This document shows positions 27,078 through 33,816 of a DNA stretch of 47,428 nucleotides, piece by piece. Made by a program: the position numbers and the translations under genes. Source of the DNA: Gammaproteobacteria bacterium (lineage in GTDB: Bacteria; Pseudomonadota; Gammaproteobacteria; Thiohalomonadales; Thiohalomonadaceae); contig JALOAT010000029.1 of assembly GCA_023228645.1 (NCBI GenBank), forward strand, positions 1 to 47,428. Reading direction: 5' to 3'. Each line of letters starts with the position of its first letter. The first letter of the stretch is position 1. Below the pieces are notes generated by a model. The model did not search any database and had not been told where the DNA came from. It saw only the letters and a list, made by a program, of their open reading frames with translations.

Positions 27078-27272
27078 ATGCGTACCCCCGATCAGGTCAT
27101 TGCAGATCTCAAGAAGGCCGAAAAGACTGTCGAAGATGCTATCGCTGCTCGAGATCGTCTTAAGCAGGAACTGCTTGATATGGCAAAGCTCGTCAATGAT
27201 GAAGTTGCGGCTATGAAGCCCAAGCCGGTTCTGGTTGCCCGGAATCAAGGCCGCACGAAGGCAGCGGCTTGA
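27078..27272 (+). CDS. Coiled-coil protein (64 aa)
   Basis: ATG 27078 stands eight bases behind GAGGAG; ATG 27072 is too close. The first 45 residues form one heptad-like helix (DLKKAEKTVEDAIAARDRLK), then a basic tail (QGRTKAAA). Likely a dimer. Not recognised. Confidence 0.7.
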   Translation: MRTPDQVIADLKKAEKTVEDAIAARDRLKQELLDMAKLVNDEVAAMKPKPVLVARNQGRTKAAA

Positions 27273-27296
27273 CAAATATCAAATCCGTGTTACAAT
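27269..27296 (+). promoter_or_regulatory. Sigma70-type promoter of a leaderless gene
   Basis: TTGACA (27269-27274), 16 bp, TACAAT (27291-27296). ATG 27303 is six bases behind the -10. Confidence 0.75.
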
Positions 27297-27302
27297 GGTA
27301 AT

Positions 27303-27551
27303 ATGGATTTAAGTGATTTTTATGAAGAGTGCGGGAAATTGTTAGGGGTTGGCCATCAAGGCCAACCCTTTCCTTATTATAAAAGAACTCGATGGAATAA
27401 CCGCACGCCTGGTCAGGGTCGATATCCTGGTCGTGGTATAATTCGAGTTTATGGTGATGTTGTCCACATTGCCCTGCAGAATCCTTCCCTATATAAAATA
27501 TGCTCTCAACAAGAATGTTTGGACATATTGAGAGCTCTTGACTTGGCTTAA
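27303..27551 (+). CDS. Hypothetical protein (82 aa)
   Basis: Leaderless by promoter position. Helical N-terminus (DLSDFYEECGKLL), basic Gly/Arg-rich centre (TPGQGRYPGRGIIRVYGDVV), helical C-terminus. AT-richer than neighbours. Not recognised. Confidence 0.7.
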   Translation: MDLSDFYEECGKLLGVGHQGQPFPYYKRTRWNNRTPGQGRYPGRGIIRVYGDVVHIALQNPSLYKICSQQECLDILRALDLA

Positions 27552-27590
27552 TTTCTCCATTATGCGATGTGAATCGTAACGGAGATTCGT

Positions 27591-27761
27591 ATGAGCAAAA
27601 TTTCAAGATCACTAATTATCGGTGCTTGTATGATTGCACCTGGTGGTCTTATTGCTCTAACTGCATTGGCGGTCGTCGATAAAGAGACAAGAAAGAAACT
27701 CATCGATATGAAAGACCAAGCCATCAACTATTTGAAGGAACGTGGAAATGACAAAGATTAA
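27591..27761 (+). CDS. Small membrane protein (56 aa)
   Basis: Start after ACGGAGATTCGT. Residues about 8-28 are hydrophobic (LIIGACMIAPGGLIALTALA), then a charged helix (KETRKKLIDMKDQAINYLKE). It overlaps the secreted Sel1-SPOR gene by 14 bp; a shared role in the envelope is plausible. Confidence 0.7.
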   Translation: MSKISRSLIIGACMIAPGGLIALTALAVVDKETRKKLIDMKDQAINYLKERGNDKD

Positions 27762-28512
27762 AGCGGCTGTTGCCATTGCCCTCTTGTGTGTTTCCACTTC
27801 TGCTATTGCCAAGAGCAGGGAGTTTTCCGATATGGAACGACTTGCCAGACGTGGTGATATGGATGCTGAATATCGAATTGGTCTTGCATATAGGACTGGG
27901 ACTGATGATGTCAGGGTGAATCCTGAAAGAGCATTGGATTGGATCCGTAGAGCAGCCCAACAGGGCCATCCAGGTGCTATTGCATTGTACGGGCTAATGC
28001 TCTATGAAGGCGATATGAAGGAACAGTCAGAGTACTGGCTTAAGATGGCTGCAACCAACGGAGATGCTCGCTCTCAGTATGTGCTCGGGCTCGAATACTG
28101 GAATGGCGGCATTGTGGAAAAAGACCCGCAAGCTGCTGTCTATTTTTTGAAACGAGCAAGTGACCAAGGGCTTGAACCAGCGCAAAAGGCTTATAACGAA
28201 GTGATGGAGGTCCTTCACCCAACGCCTGTTATCGAAACCCAAGTGGTGGAACTTGACGACACGTTGGCTGGGCAAACAACTGGCAATTATTATATCCAGC
28301 TAGGCGCTTTTAGCATCAAATCAAATGCCACAACATATTGGGATCAAATTAAAGCCCAAATTGCTTTTGGCGATCACGAAATGAGAATTGATGACCAACG
28401 GCTTCACTTCTTGAGGGTTTACGGCTATCAAGCAGCTCAAGCCCGGAACATTTGCAATCAGATCAAATCGCTTGGCAAAGATTGTTTAGTTAACCGCAAT
28501 AAAAGCAATTGA
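27748..28512 (+). CDS. Secreted Sel1-repeat and SPOR-domain protein (254 aa)
   Basis: Signal peptide (KIKAAVAIALLCVSTSAIA, cleavage after about residue 20). Then Sel1/TPR-like repeats: DAEYRIGLAYRTG, NPERALDWIRRAAQQGHPGA, SQYVLGLEYWNGG, DPQAAVYFLKRASDQG. The C-terminal 75 residues (YYIQLGAFSIKSNATTYW to KSLGKDCLV) fit a SPOR domain, which binds peptidoglycan strands lacking stem peptides, usually at the division septum. A phage could use it to act on host division or to place a lysis factor. ATG 27748 is nine bases behind AAGGA. Confidence 0.85.
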   Translation: MTKIKAAVAIALLCVSTSAIAKSREFSDMERLARRGDMDAEYRIGLAYRTGTDDVRVNPERALDWIRRAAQQGHPGAIALYGLMLYEGDMKEQSEYWLKMAATNGDARSQYVLGLEYWNGGIVEKDPQAAVYFLKRASDQGLEPAQKAYNEVMEVLHPTPVIETQVVELDDTLAGQTTGNYYIQLGAFSIKSNATTYWDQIKAQIAFGDHEMRIDDQRLHFLRVYGYQAAQARNICNQIKSLGKDCLVNRNKSN

Positions 28513-28536
28513 CATTATTAGACACTAATGTAGGTT
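28509..28536 (+). promoter_or_regulatory. Sigma70-type promoter
   Basis: TTGACA (28509-28514) overlaps the previous stop, 16 bp, TAGGTT (28531-28536). Confidence 0.55.
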
Positions 28537-28579
28537 GGAACTGTAACGCAGTGTTACACTCTTAGCAAGGAGAAGTTGA

Positions 28580-28792
28580 ATGGAAATTGGTTCGAAGATT
28601 GATTACAAGACCCCTGGCAGTGGCCGCGGCCGTCCCTCGAGCGGCACCATTACTGGCAAGGGCGATATGCTTACCATCGTTACCCGTCTCGGCGCCACCC
28701 TCGAAATCGACCCCAACTGGGTCATCGGAGCACACAAGGGCTCCTATGCTCGCAAGACGATCGAATCGACGGAAGCTGCGACGGCTGCCTAA
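28580..28792 (+). CDS. Hypothetical small basic protein (70 aa)
   Basis: Start after CAAGGAGAAGTTGA. Beta-rich, with GSGRGRPSSGTITGKGDM near the N-terminus and an Ala/Glu tail. Looks like a small beta barrel. GC-rich with regular codons. Followed by a terminator. Confidence 0.7.
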   Translation: MEIGSKIDYKTPGSGRGRPSSGTITGKGDMLTIVTRLGATLEIDPNWVIGAHKGSYARKTIESTEAATAA

Positions 28793-28815
28793 AAACAGCC
28801 TCAAATGACGAAGAG

Positions 28816-28841
28816 GGTCGGTAGAAATGCCGGCCTTTTTT
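28816..28841 (+). terminator. Intrinsic terminator
   Basis: GGTCGG (28816-28821)/CCGGCC (28830-28835) followed by six Ts. Confidence 0.8.
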
Positions 28842-28860
28842 GTGACTACGTGATGGATTT

Positions 28861-28885
28861 GTTAACGTTAATTGATAGGGTTAAT
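28861..28885. repeat. 25-bp partial palindrome, copy 9
   Basis: GTTAACGTTAATT-GA-TAGGGTTAAT, 19 bp behind a terminator and 12 bp before the next -35. Last copy in the window. Confidence 0.8.
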
Positions 28886-28896
28886 GAAAATATCCA

Positions 28897-28925
28897 TTGA
28901 CTAGACTCCTTATTTTCTTTAATGC
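28897..28925 (+). promoter_or_regulatory. Sigma70-type promoter
   Basis: TTGACT (28897-28902), 17 bp, TAATGC (28920-28925). Confidence 0.55.
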
Positions 28926-28948
28926 TGGCATACAGGAGGAAATTAAGA

Positions 28949-29137
28949 ATGGATAAAGTGAAGGTTACGAACACCAACAATGGGCGGACTGTTGAGGCAG
29001 AAGTTCTCCAGCGCTCAGACAAGCGTCTCCGCGTTGTCCTTGTTGGGACCAGCATTACCCTCACGATGACCCGAGAGGACACTCGTCGAGCATATGTGGG
29101 CAATTCCAACGGCCTCGAATTTACGAGTATGGGCTAA
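28949..29137 (+). CDS. Hypothetical small beta protein (62 aa)
   Basis: ATG 28949 after AGGAGGAAATTAAGA. Beta-type with KVKVTNTNNGRTVEAEVLQR and RLRVVLVGTSITLTMTRED; small-barrel fold likely. TAATG overlap with the next gene. Confidence 0.7.
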   Translation: MDKVKVTNTNNGRTVEAEVLQRSDKRLRVVLVGTSITLTMTREDTRRAYVGNSNGLEFTSMG

Positions 29138-29361
29138 TGGAGGAGCCCAGAACTGACTATAAACACGGAGTGAGCTTAACGCTCGTCGGACTTATGAACC
29201 GCTTCGAGCAGGGTGAAGTTACCAAAGAACAATACCTGACTGTCGTCGACGCTCTCCAAGCAGTTTCAGTAGACGATCAGCAGAGGGATTTCTTCGACGC
29301 CATCAAGGCGCTCCTGGATAAGGTTGAAAAAGCAGTTGCTGGGGTTGACACTGACGACTAA
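29137..29361 (+). CDS. Hypothetical acidic protein (74 aa)
   Basis: Coupled to the previous gene. Helical: TLVGLMNRFEQGEVTKEQYL, then DALQAVSVDDQQRDFF and KALLDKVEKAVAG. The end of its coding sequence carries the promoter of the next gene. Not recognised. Confidence 0.7.
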   Translation: MEEPRTDYKHGVSLTLVGLMNRFEQGEVTKEQYLTVVDALQAVSVDDQQRDFFDAIKALLDKVEKAVAGVDTDD

Positions 29362-29372
29362 TATGTTAGGAT
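29345..29372 (+). promoter_or_regulatory. Sigma70-type promoter of a leaderless gene
   Basis: TTGACA (29345-29350), 16 bp, TAGGAT (29367-29372). ATG 29379 is six bases behind the -10. Confidence 0.7.
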
Positions 29373-29378
29373 GGGATT

Positions 29379-29681
29379 ATGAAAAAATTTGGGCTTATGT
29401 TGTTGGTTGTTTGGTCGTGCTATACGACCTTACTATCTATTAAGTTTGTGTTTTTCACGCACGTTCCAGCCTATAGTCATTCTGACATTGATGAAGAGAT
29501 AGCAACACAAAACATAAAAAAATTCACAATGGCTACTAAACAAAATGATAAATCTTGGGCGTGTGTTTTATCTCGAGATTTATCTGATTATTATATGAGT
29601 AAGGTAGATCAACATAATTATGATGTATGGGAAAATAACGAAAAGAAATGGTGTGCTGACTTTAACGCATTATCCATCTAA
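29379..29681 (+). CDS. AT-rich membrane-anchored or exported protein (100 aa)
   Basis: Hydrophobic N-terminus (FGLMLLVVWSCYTTLLSIKF) followed by a charged soluble part with two Cys and many aromatic residues. Clearly AT-richer than the genes before it, like the convergent GIY-YIG gene that overlaps its end by 20 bp. It may have come in with that gene. Unrecognised. Confidence 0.7.
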   Translation: MKKFGLMLLVVWSCYTTLLSIKFVFFTHVPAYSHSDIDEEIATQNIKKFTMATKQNDKSWACVLSRDLSDYYMSKVDQHNYDVWENNEKKWCADFNALSI

Positions 29682-30381
29682 ATCCTCCAGCTTTTAATGG
29701 ATGGCCAGATTTTGTTTTCTTATTAATAGCATTTGAAATGGCGCCTTGTCCAATCCCTAAGGTTTGAGCTGCTTGTTTCATAGACTCCCATTCCTTTATA
29801 ACTTCTCCAGATAAATCACACTGATAAACTCTCATACGCTGCGATTGGGCGTTCTTTCTACACAGTGCCCGAGTTTGTTCTAATTTGGATCCAGAAAGAG
29901 GTTGTGCCCAAGTTCCGTTTAAGAGCTTTGTCGCCTTGATTTTGTCTCTAACAGCTTGCCCCTTAACTGGATCATTATAAGTGGCCCTAACTGAGTCAGA
30001 TCGTTTTTGAATTATTTTATCACATTCTGGATGATCGCCAATAGTATTTCCACCAGTTCCTCCTGATGTGATATTCATCAATGTTCCGTTTTTGTCAATA
30101 CCCTTTCTACCATATTGAGATATCAATTCCATTTCAAAATTTAAGGCTTGCTCTTTGGATTCAAATTCAGTATAAGAGTATTCAACAGAACGTCCTTCTT
30201 TAAGGAGTTTTTTAATCTTGCGAGTTTTTCTTGGATTATAATCTTCCCCTAACCCATATCCAAGATCCTTGTCGCCCCTGGCGAATTTTTCGTGTGAATA
30301 CATTCTATCACCAGTGCCGTATCCCACATAGAACGGCGTGCCTTGATCTGATAAAATATATGTATAATAAACTTTCGCCAT
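29662..30381 (-). CDS. GIY-YIG homing-type endonuclease (239 aa)
   Basis: YYTYILSDQGTPFYVGYGTGDRM is the GIY-YIG start, followed by KTRKIKKLLKEGR and a Glu-containing helix (KEQALNFEMELI) that carries the metal-binding Glu. The C-terminal 60 residues (VYQCDLSGEVIKEWESMKQA to GGFRW) resemble a NUMOD1 DNA-binding unit. The family nicks or cuts DNA at long sites and spreads as a free-standing mobile gene. Low GC and minus orientation between plus-strand operons support recent insertion. Confidence 0.88.
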   Translation of the reverse strand: MAKVYYTYILSDQGTPFYVGYGTGDRMYSHEKFARGDKDLGYGLGEDYNPRKTRKIKKLLKEGRSVEYSYTEFESKEQALNFEMELISQYGRKGIDKNGTLMNITSGGTGGNTIGDHPECDKIIQKRSDSVRATYNDPVKGQAVRDKIKATKLLNGTWAQPLSGSKLEQTRALCRKNAQSQRMRVYQCDLSGEVIKEWESMKQAAQTLGIGQGAISNAINKKTKSGHPLKAGGFRWIMR

Positions 30382-30409
30382 TGACTCAAGTTCCTTTCAA
30401 TGTTATTGT
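30381..30409 (+). promoter_or_regulatory. Sigma70-type promoter of a leaderless gene
   Basis: TTGACT (30381-30386), 17 bp, TATTGT (30404-30409). ATG 30416 is six bases behind the -10. Confidence 0.75.
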
Positions 30410-30415
30410 GTATTT

Positions 30416-31096
30416 ATGACAGAAGTATCCCGCTACCCTCGAACACTACACTGGCCAACTAGCCCTGGGGTGCAGTCCGATGACAAGATTCATCGAGACA
30501 TTGATCGCCTGATCGGGATGCCGGTCACTATCACGGAAAAGATGGACGGCAGCAACGTAACTCTCTGCAATGGAGAAGTTTATGCTCGTTCCACAGCCGT
30601 ATCTAGTCAACACGCTTGGCACGGTATGGTGCGAAAGCACCACGCTTGGAAGACTCAAGAGCTTGGTCCAGACTATAAAATCTGTGGCGAAGATATGTAT
30701 GCCATCCATTCAATTGAATATGATGGCTTCCGAGAAGATGAGACTTTTCGAGTCTTTAATATCCTCTACAAAGATACTTGGCTGTCGTTTGCTGATCGAG
30801 CTGCTCTTTGCCAACAGCTTGGGCTTATGATGGCCCCTGTTTGGATTACTGGGGCCGTGTTCCAGAATCAAAAAGACGTCGACAAATGGTTCGCAAATGT
30901 TATGAAGATGGGAAGCAAGCTCGGCCCTGTCAGCGAAGGATTTGTAATTCAGATCGAAGACGCCTTTCATAAAGATGATTTTCGAAATTGTGTTGCGAAA
31001 TACGTTAGGGCTGGCCACGTTCAAACAGATCAACACTGGTCAAGGAACTGGAAGCCTTGTAGGCTACTTCGTCCGTCGACGGACTTCCATCCGTGA
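30416..31096 (+). CDS. RNA ligase, Rnl2/T4 gp24.1-type nucleotidyltransferase (226 aa)
   Basis: EKMDGSNV (about residues 41-48) is motif I with the Lys that takes AMP; ARSTA matches motif Ia, YKICGEDMY motif III, SEGFVIQ motif IV and CVAKYVRAG motif V with its two Lys/Arg. It would join RNA ends (5'-phosphate with 3'-OH) via adenylation, as phage ligases do to repair tRNAs cut by host anticodon nucleases. Upstream of macro-domain and Pth2-like genes. The last residues come from a palindromic element. Leaderless by promoter position. Confidence 0.87.
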   Translation: MTEVSRYPRTLHWPTSPGVQSDDKIHRDIDRLIGMPVTITEKMDGSNVTLCNGEVYARSTAVSSQHAWHGMVRKHHAWKTQELGPDYKICGEDMYAIHSIEYDGFREDETFRVFNILYKDTWLSFADRAALCQQLGLMMAPVWITGAVFQNQKDVDKWFANVMKMGSKLGPVSEGFVIQIEDAFHKDDFRNCVAKYVRAGHVQTDQHWSRNWKPCRLLRPSTDFHP

Positions 31097-31127
31097 GCTT
31101 CCATCCGTGGAAGCTCTTCCACGGAGA
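31070..31127. repeat. GC-rich palindromic element
   Basis: GTCCGTCGACGGAC is a perfect palindrome, followed by TTCCATCCGTG twice and CCGTGGAAGCTCTTCCACGG, which folds into strong hairpins. It spans the end of the ligase gene and the leader of the gene at 31147. Confidence 0.6.
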
Positions 31128-31146
31128 CACTTGAAAGGAAATGTAG

Positions 31147-31515
31147 ATGGCATTTTGGGATCGTTCTAAAACCAATCGGCTGAAGAAGCCGAAAGGTGTG
31201 AAATTAGCATATATGACTGATCCAAATGTCATCAATAAAACTCGCACTACTTTCTACGGCTGTCCTTGGCCAAATCTGGGCGATTATGTGTTTGTCGGTA
31301 ATAGTCCAAGTGCTGGCACTGTAGGCCGCGTTCGCCGATATGAGACTGGGTATGAATGCCACGGCGGCCCCGCAATTGAGATTGAAATGCTCTCTGGAGA
31401 GATCAAGACTGAATGGGTTTCTTATTCCCTAGTGATTGATTATGCCGCCGTCCAGGAAGTCAAAGATTTCTACATTGCTGACGGTCGTCCGCAGCGAATT
31501 CAAGTGCCTTGGTGA
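31147..31515 (+). CDS. Hypothetical beta-rich protein (122 aa)
   Basis: Start after AAAGGAAATGTAG. Basic N-terminus (WDRSKTNRLKKPKGVK), then LGDYVFVGNSPSAGTVGRVR, a turn-rich pattern of an SH3-like barrel. Not recognised. Confidence 0.75.
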   Translation: MAFWDRSKTNRLKKPKGVKLAYMTDPNVINKTRTTFYGCPWPNLGDYVFVGNSPSAGTVGRVRRYETGYECHGGPAIEIEMLSGEIKTEWVSYSLVIDYAAVQEVKDFYIADGRPQRIQVPW

Positions 31516-31525
31516 TTTTTTCCTG

Positions 31526-31554
31526 TTGACTGTATAGTCCAAGTGCCGTATAAG
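31526..31554 (+). promoter_or_regulatory. Sigma70-type promoter
   Basis: TTGACT (31526-31531), 17 bp, TATAAG (31549-31554), before CGGAGGTTTAT of the gene at 31578. Confidence 0.7.
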
Positions 31555-31577
31555 AATACAAATTTTCGGAGGTTTAT

Positions 31578-32237
31578 ATGAGCGTTTTGGACAAGATCAA
31601 AGAAGCCAACAAGCAGGGCAAAGTGTATCGTGTAAGTGACCCTTCCGAACTGGTTGAACAGCTTCCTGACGGTCGTTCAGTCATCGTTGTCCTTAGCCAG
31701 GGCAAGTATGAAGACTCGAATATGAAAACGAGTCGCTATATGGGCCCGTTCCGCAGCGAACCTGCCGTTTTACTCAAGCCCCTCAAGTATGTTGTCCGCG
31801 GCGGCCCAAAGGGTGGCATCACCTCCAAGGGCACGTATCAGGCTGGTGAAGCAGTGCGTATTATGGGTTGGCCTGGCTTTACGGACAAGACTTGCTGCGA
31901 TCTCATTACTCTGCTGGGAGACCAAGACCTTCCTAAGGGTGAAGGCGCCCGCGAGGATCTGTATTCTCGAATCATTTCCTGCAAAGAAGGAACTTACGTT
32001 AACCTTCAGGAAGGCGTTGATTTTGAATATACTGGTGCGGCTCCGATCTCTGCTGCTAAGACGAAAGTCGATGCTATTGCGGTGCGAGATATTGATTACG
32101 TGGACGAGATGTTTTGCGATGGTACCATCTATGCAATGACTTCTGTTCATCTTTGCACACAGTTCGGCGAAACTTTCCTGGAATACGAAGGAACTCGAAT
32201 CCTCGACAATCCAGTTGAAGGCGAGGACTACATCTAA
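31578..32237 (+). CDS. Hypothetical protein (219 aa)
   Basis: Start after CGGAGGTTTAT. Mixed fold with beta-type segments (RSVIVVLSQGKYED, KYVVRGGPKGGITSKGTY) and three Cys residues in the second half. No family recognised. TAA overlaps the next ATG; the unit continues with the macro-domain and Pth2-like genes. Confidence 0.75.
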   Translation: MSVLDKIKEANKQGKVYRVSDPSELVEQLPDGRSVIVVLSQGKYEDSNMKTSRYMGPFRSEPAVLLKPLKYVVRGGPKGGITSKGTYQAGEAVRIMGWPGFTDKTCCDLITLLGDQDLPKGEGAREDLYSRIISCKEGTYVNLQEGVDFEYTGAAPISAAKTKVDAIAVRDIDYVDEMFCDGTIYAMTSVHLCTQFGETFLEYEGTRILDNPVEGEDYI

Positions 32238-32395
32238 TGTCAGTCTGCCACGAAGGATACGATACCGTCTGTGGCAAATTCTGTACGTATCCGGAGTGTA
32301 TGAGACTTCGCCATCTCTCCGATCCAGGCCCGTATGATAAATCCAACGAGGAAGAAGATGAAAACGTATCAGGATATGTTCAACGGCCCAGTTGA
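32237..32395 (+). CDS. Cys-rich mini-protein (52 aa)
   Basis: TAATG start. SVCHEGYDTVCGKFCTYPEC holds four Cys and a His in 20 residues, which looks like a metal site, followed by an acidic tail. It overlaps the next gene by 38 bp in another frame, so translation could affect the neighbour. Not on any longer frame; moderate support. Confidence 0.5.
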   Translation: MSVCHEGYDTVCGKFCTYPECMRLRHLSDPGPYDKSNEEEDENVSGYVQRPS

Positions 32396-32564
32396 TTATG
32401 AAGTCGGAGAACTGATCAAACTTCTTCGAAAAAGTCATCTCGAATCTGGCGGAGATCCTGTTGACTTCCCGGCATTTCTTGCTAAACAAGGGATAACAGC
32501 CGTTGGCCCATTCATCAAAATCGATGATAACGCCAAGTCCATTATCGCTTTGTTGAAGGATTAA
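32358..32564 (+). CDS. Hypothetical protein, tandem copy A (68 aa)
   Basis: ATG 32358 after GAGGAAGAAG. The part LLRKSHLESGGDPVDFPAFL and the acidic end KIDDNAKSIIALLKD match the next protein (LFRKSFLESGGDLADFPKFL, TVDDRANTLEQFLKD); both are 68 aa. A clear tandem duplication. Helical, function unknown. Confidence 0.75.
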   Translation: MKTYQDMFNGPVDYEVGELIKLLRKSHLESGGDPVDFPAFLAKQGITAVGPFIKIDDNAKSIIALLKD

Positions 32565-32569
32565 ATTTG

Positions 32570-32776
32570 ATGGATCAATTTTTTAGCCAATTCGGAGAGA
32601 AAGGTTGTTTTGACCTTAGTGCTAAGGTACGACTCTTCCGCAAGTCGTTCCTGGAAAGCGGTGGCGATCTTGCCGATTTTCCAAAATTTCTGGAAGAAAA
32701 TGGTATTAAGGCTGATGGGGCATCGATTACTGTCGACGATCGTGCTAATACTCTGGAACAATTTTTGAAGGATTGA
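32570..32776 (+). CDS. Hypothetical protein, tandem copy B (68 aa)
   Basis: Paralogue of the gene directly upstream, same length, about half of the residues alike in the C-terminal 50. Start ATG 32570 behind AAGGATTAAATTTG (the TTG at 32567 is an alternative). Copies may form a heterodimer. Confidence 0.75.
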   Translation: MDQFFSQFGEKGCFDLSAKVRLFRKSFLESGGDLADFPKFLEENGIKADGASITVDDRANTLEQFLKD

Positions 32777-32779
32777 AAG

Positions 32780-33250
32780 ATGCTTATTCACGCTAAGGGT
32801 AATCTTCTCGCTATGGCCGCCGAAGGCCAATTTGATGTTATCGTCCACGGCTGCAACTGTCAGGTTGATATGGGTGGCGGGATTGCTAAGCAAATTGCAG
32901 AGCAGTATCCGGAAGTGGCTGATTTGGATGCCAGCTTCAATGAAATGTTCGTCCACAAAGCTCTAATGCTTGGCAACATTGAATGGACTGATGTCGACGA
33001 TGATGCTTTTACCATCGTCAACGGATATACCCAATTGATGGGCGGAAGTGGCACTTTCAGCTATGCTGCTCTGGAACTGGTGCTGATGAAAGTCGGAGCC
33101 GTATTTGCCGGTAAGCGCATTGGACTTCCTTACATCGGCTGTGGCATCGCCGGCGGGGACCAGAACAAAGTCGTTGACTTGTTCGAACTATTTGCTATAA
33201 AGGCTGCAAAGGACGGGACGAAAGTGACGCTCGTCGAATTTGCCCCGTAA
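32780..33250 (+). CDS. Macro-domain protein (156 aa)
   Basis: VIVHGCNCQVDMGGGIAKQI (about residues 21-40) is the macro-domain ADP-ribose pocket with catalytic-type Asn and Gly loop; IGLPYIGCGIAGGDQNKV is the second loop. Close relatives hydrolyse ADP-ribose-1''-phosphate (a by-product of tRNA splicing by 2'-phosphotransferase) or remove ADP-ribose from proteins or nucleic acids. Between an RNA ligase and a Pth2-like gene, an RNA-repair role or defence against ADP-ribosylating immunity are both sensible. Confidence 0.88.
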   Translation: MLIHAKGNLLAMAAEGQFDVIVHGCNCQVDMGGGIAKQIAEQYPEVADLDASFNEMFVHKALMLGNIEWTDVDDDAFTIVNGYTQLMGGSGTFSYAALELVLMKVGAVFAGKRIGLPYIGCGIAGGDQNKVVDLFELFAIKAAKDGTKVTLVEFAP

Positions 33251-33259
33251 GGAGATAAA

Positions 33260-33754
33260 ATGCCCCATTACCTATACATTCTAACTGTTACGAAGGATAT
33301 GCCTTCGATGGGTCGCGGTAAGAGCGTTGCTCACGCTGCCCACGCTGCTAATTTGTTCACGTATGATCATTACGTAACAACGGACAATGACAATCCGCCA
33401 TTGGATGAAGTAGTGGAATGGCACGAAAGTGCTAATGGTTTCGGCACCACCATTGCCTTGGATATTGGCACTGTTGCTGAAATGGAAGCTATTATTGCAG
33501 AATCAAAGGGTCACGAATGTCTGTCTGGCATTGTAGTCGATCCCACATATCCGTATTTTGTGGATGCTGAGATCGTATCGCTGATCCAGCCGGAACTCCA
33601 CACAATGGAACCAATTCGGTTGGATACTGGCTCGTATCTCTGCCACCGCAAGCAGGCAACTGCTGCTTATATTTTCGGCGACAAGGAGGCTCTTGCGCCG
33701 CTGTTGAGCAAATATAATCTGCTGTCCAATGACACAGTGCCTCGCGCTCGCTGA
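33260..33754 (+). CDS. Peptidyl-tRNA hydrolase 2 (Pth2)-like protein (164 aa)
   Basis: Start after AAGGAGATAAA. SMGRGKSVAHAAHAANLF matches the N-terminal strand-helix of Pth2 (xxGKxAAQxxHA), ESANGFGTTIALDIG and MEAIIAESKGHECLSGIVVD fit the following beta-alpha part, and DKEALAPLLSKYNLL the closing helix. Pth2 releases peptides stuck on tRNA. About 45 residues longer than archaeal Pth2. In this place it supports a tRNA-directed gene cluster. Assignment is by pattern, so fold more certain than activity. Confidence 0.65.
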   Translation: MPHYLYILTVTKDMPSMGRGKSVAHAAHAANLFTYDHYVTTDNDNPPLDEVVEWHESANGFGTTIALDIGTVAEMEAIIAESKGHECLSGIVVDPTYPYFVDAEIVSLIQPELHTMEPIRLDTGSYLCHRKQATAAYIFGDKEALAPLLSKYNLLSNDTVPRAR

Positions 33755-33762
33755 TCGCCTTA

Positions 33763-33804
33763 TGGGGAATTACATCCTGCTCCGTCAATGACGGAGCAGG
33801 ACCC
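33763..33804 (+). terminator. Strong hairpin behind the Pth2-like gene
   Basis: CCTGCTCCGT (33775-33784)/ACGGAGCAGG (33790-33799) is a perfect 10-bp stem, extended by GGGG/CCCC outside. No T run, so termination is uncertain. Confidence 0.5.
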
Positions 33805-33816
33805 CTCAATGGTAAG

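Noticed and set aside
31770..32489. 239-codon minus-strand frame
   Set aside because: Antisense to the gene at 31578 and its neighbours, whose overlaps and starts are consistent.
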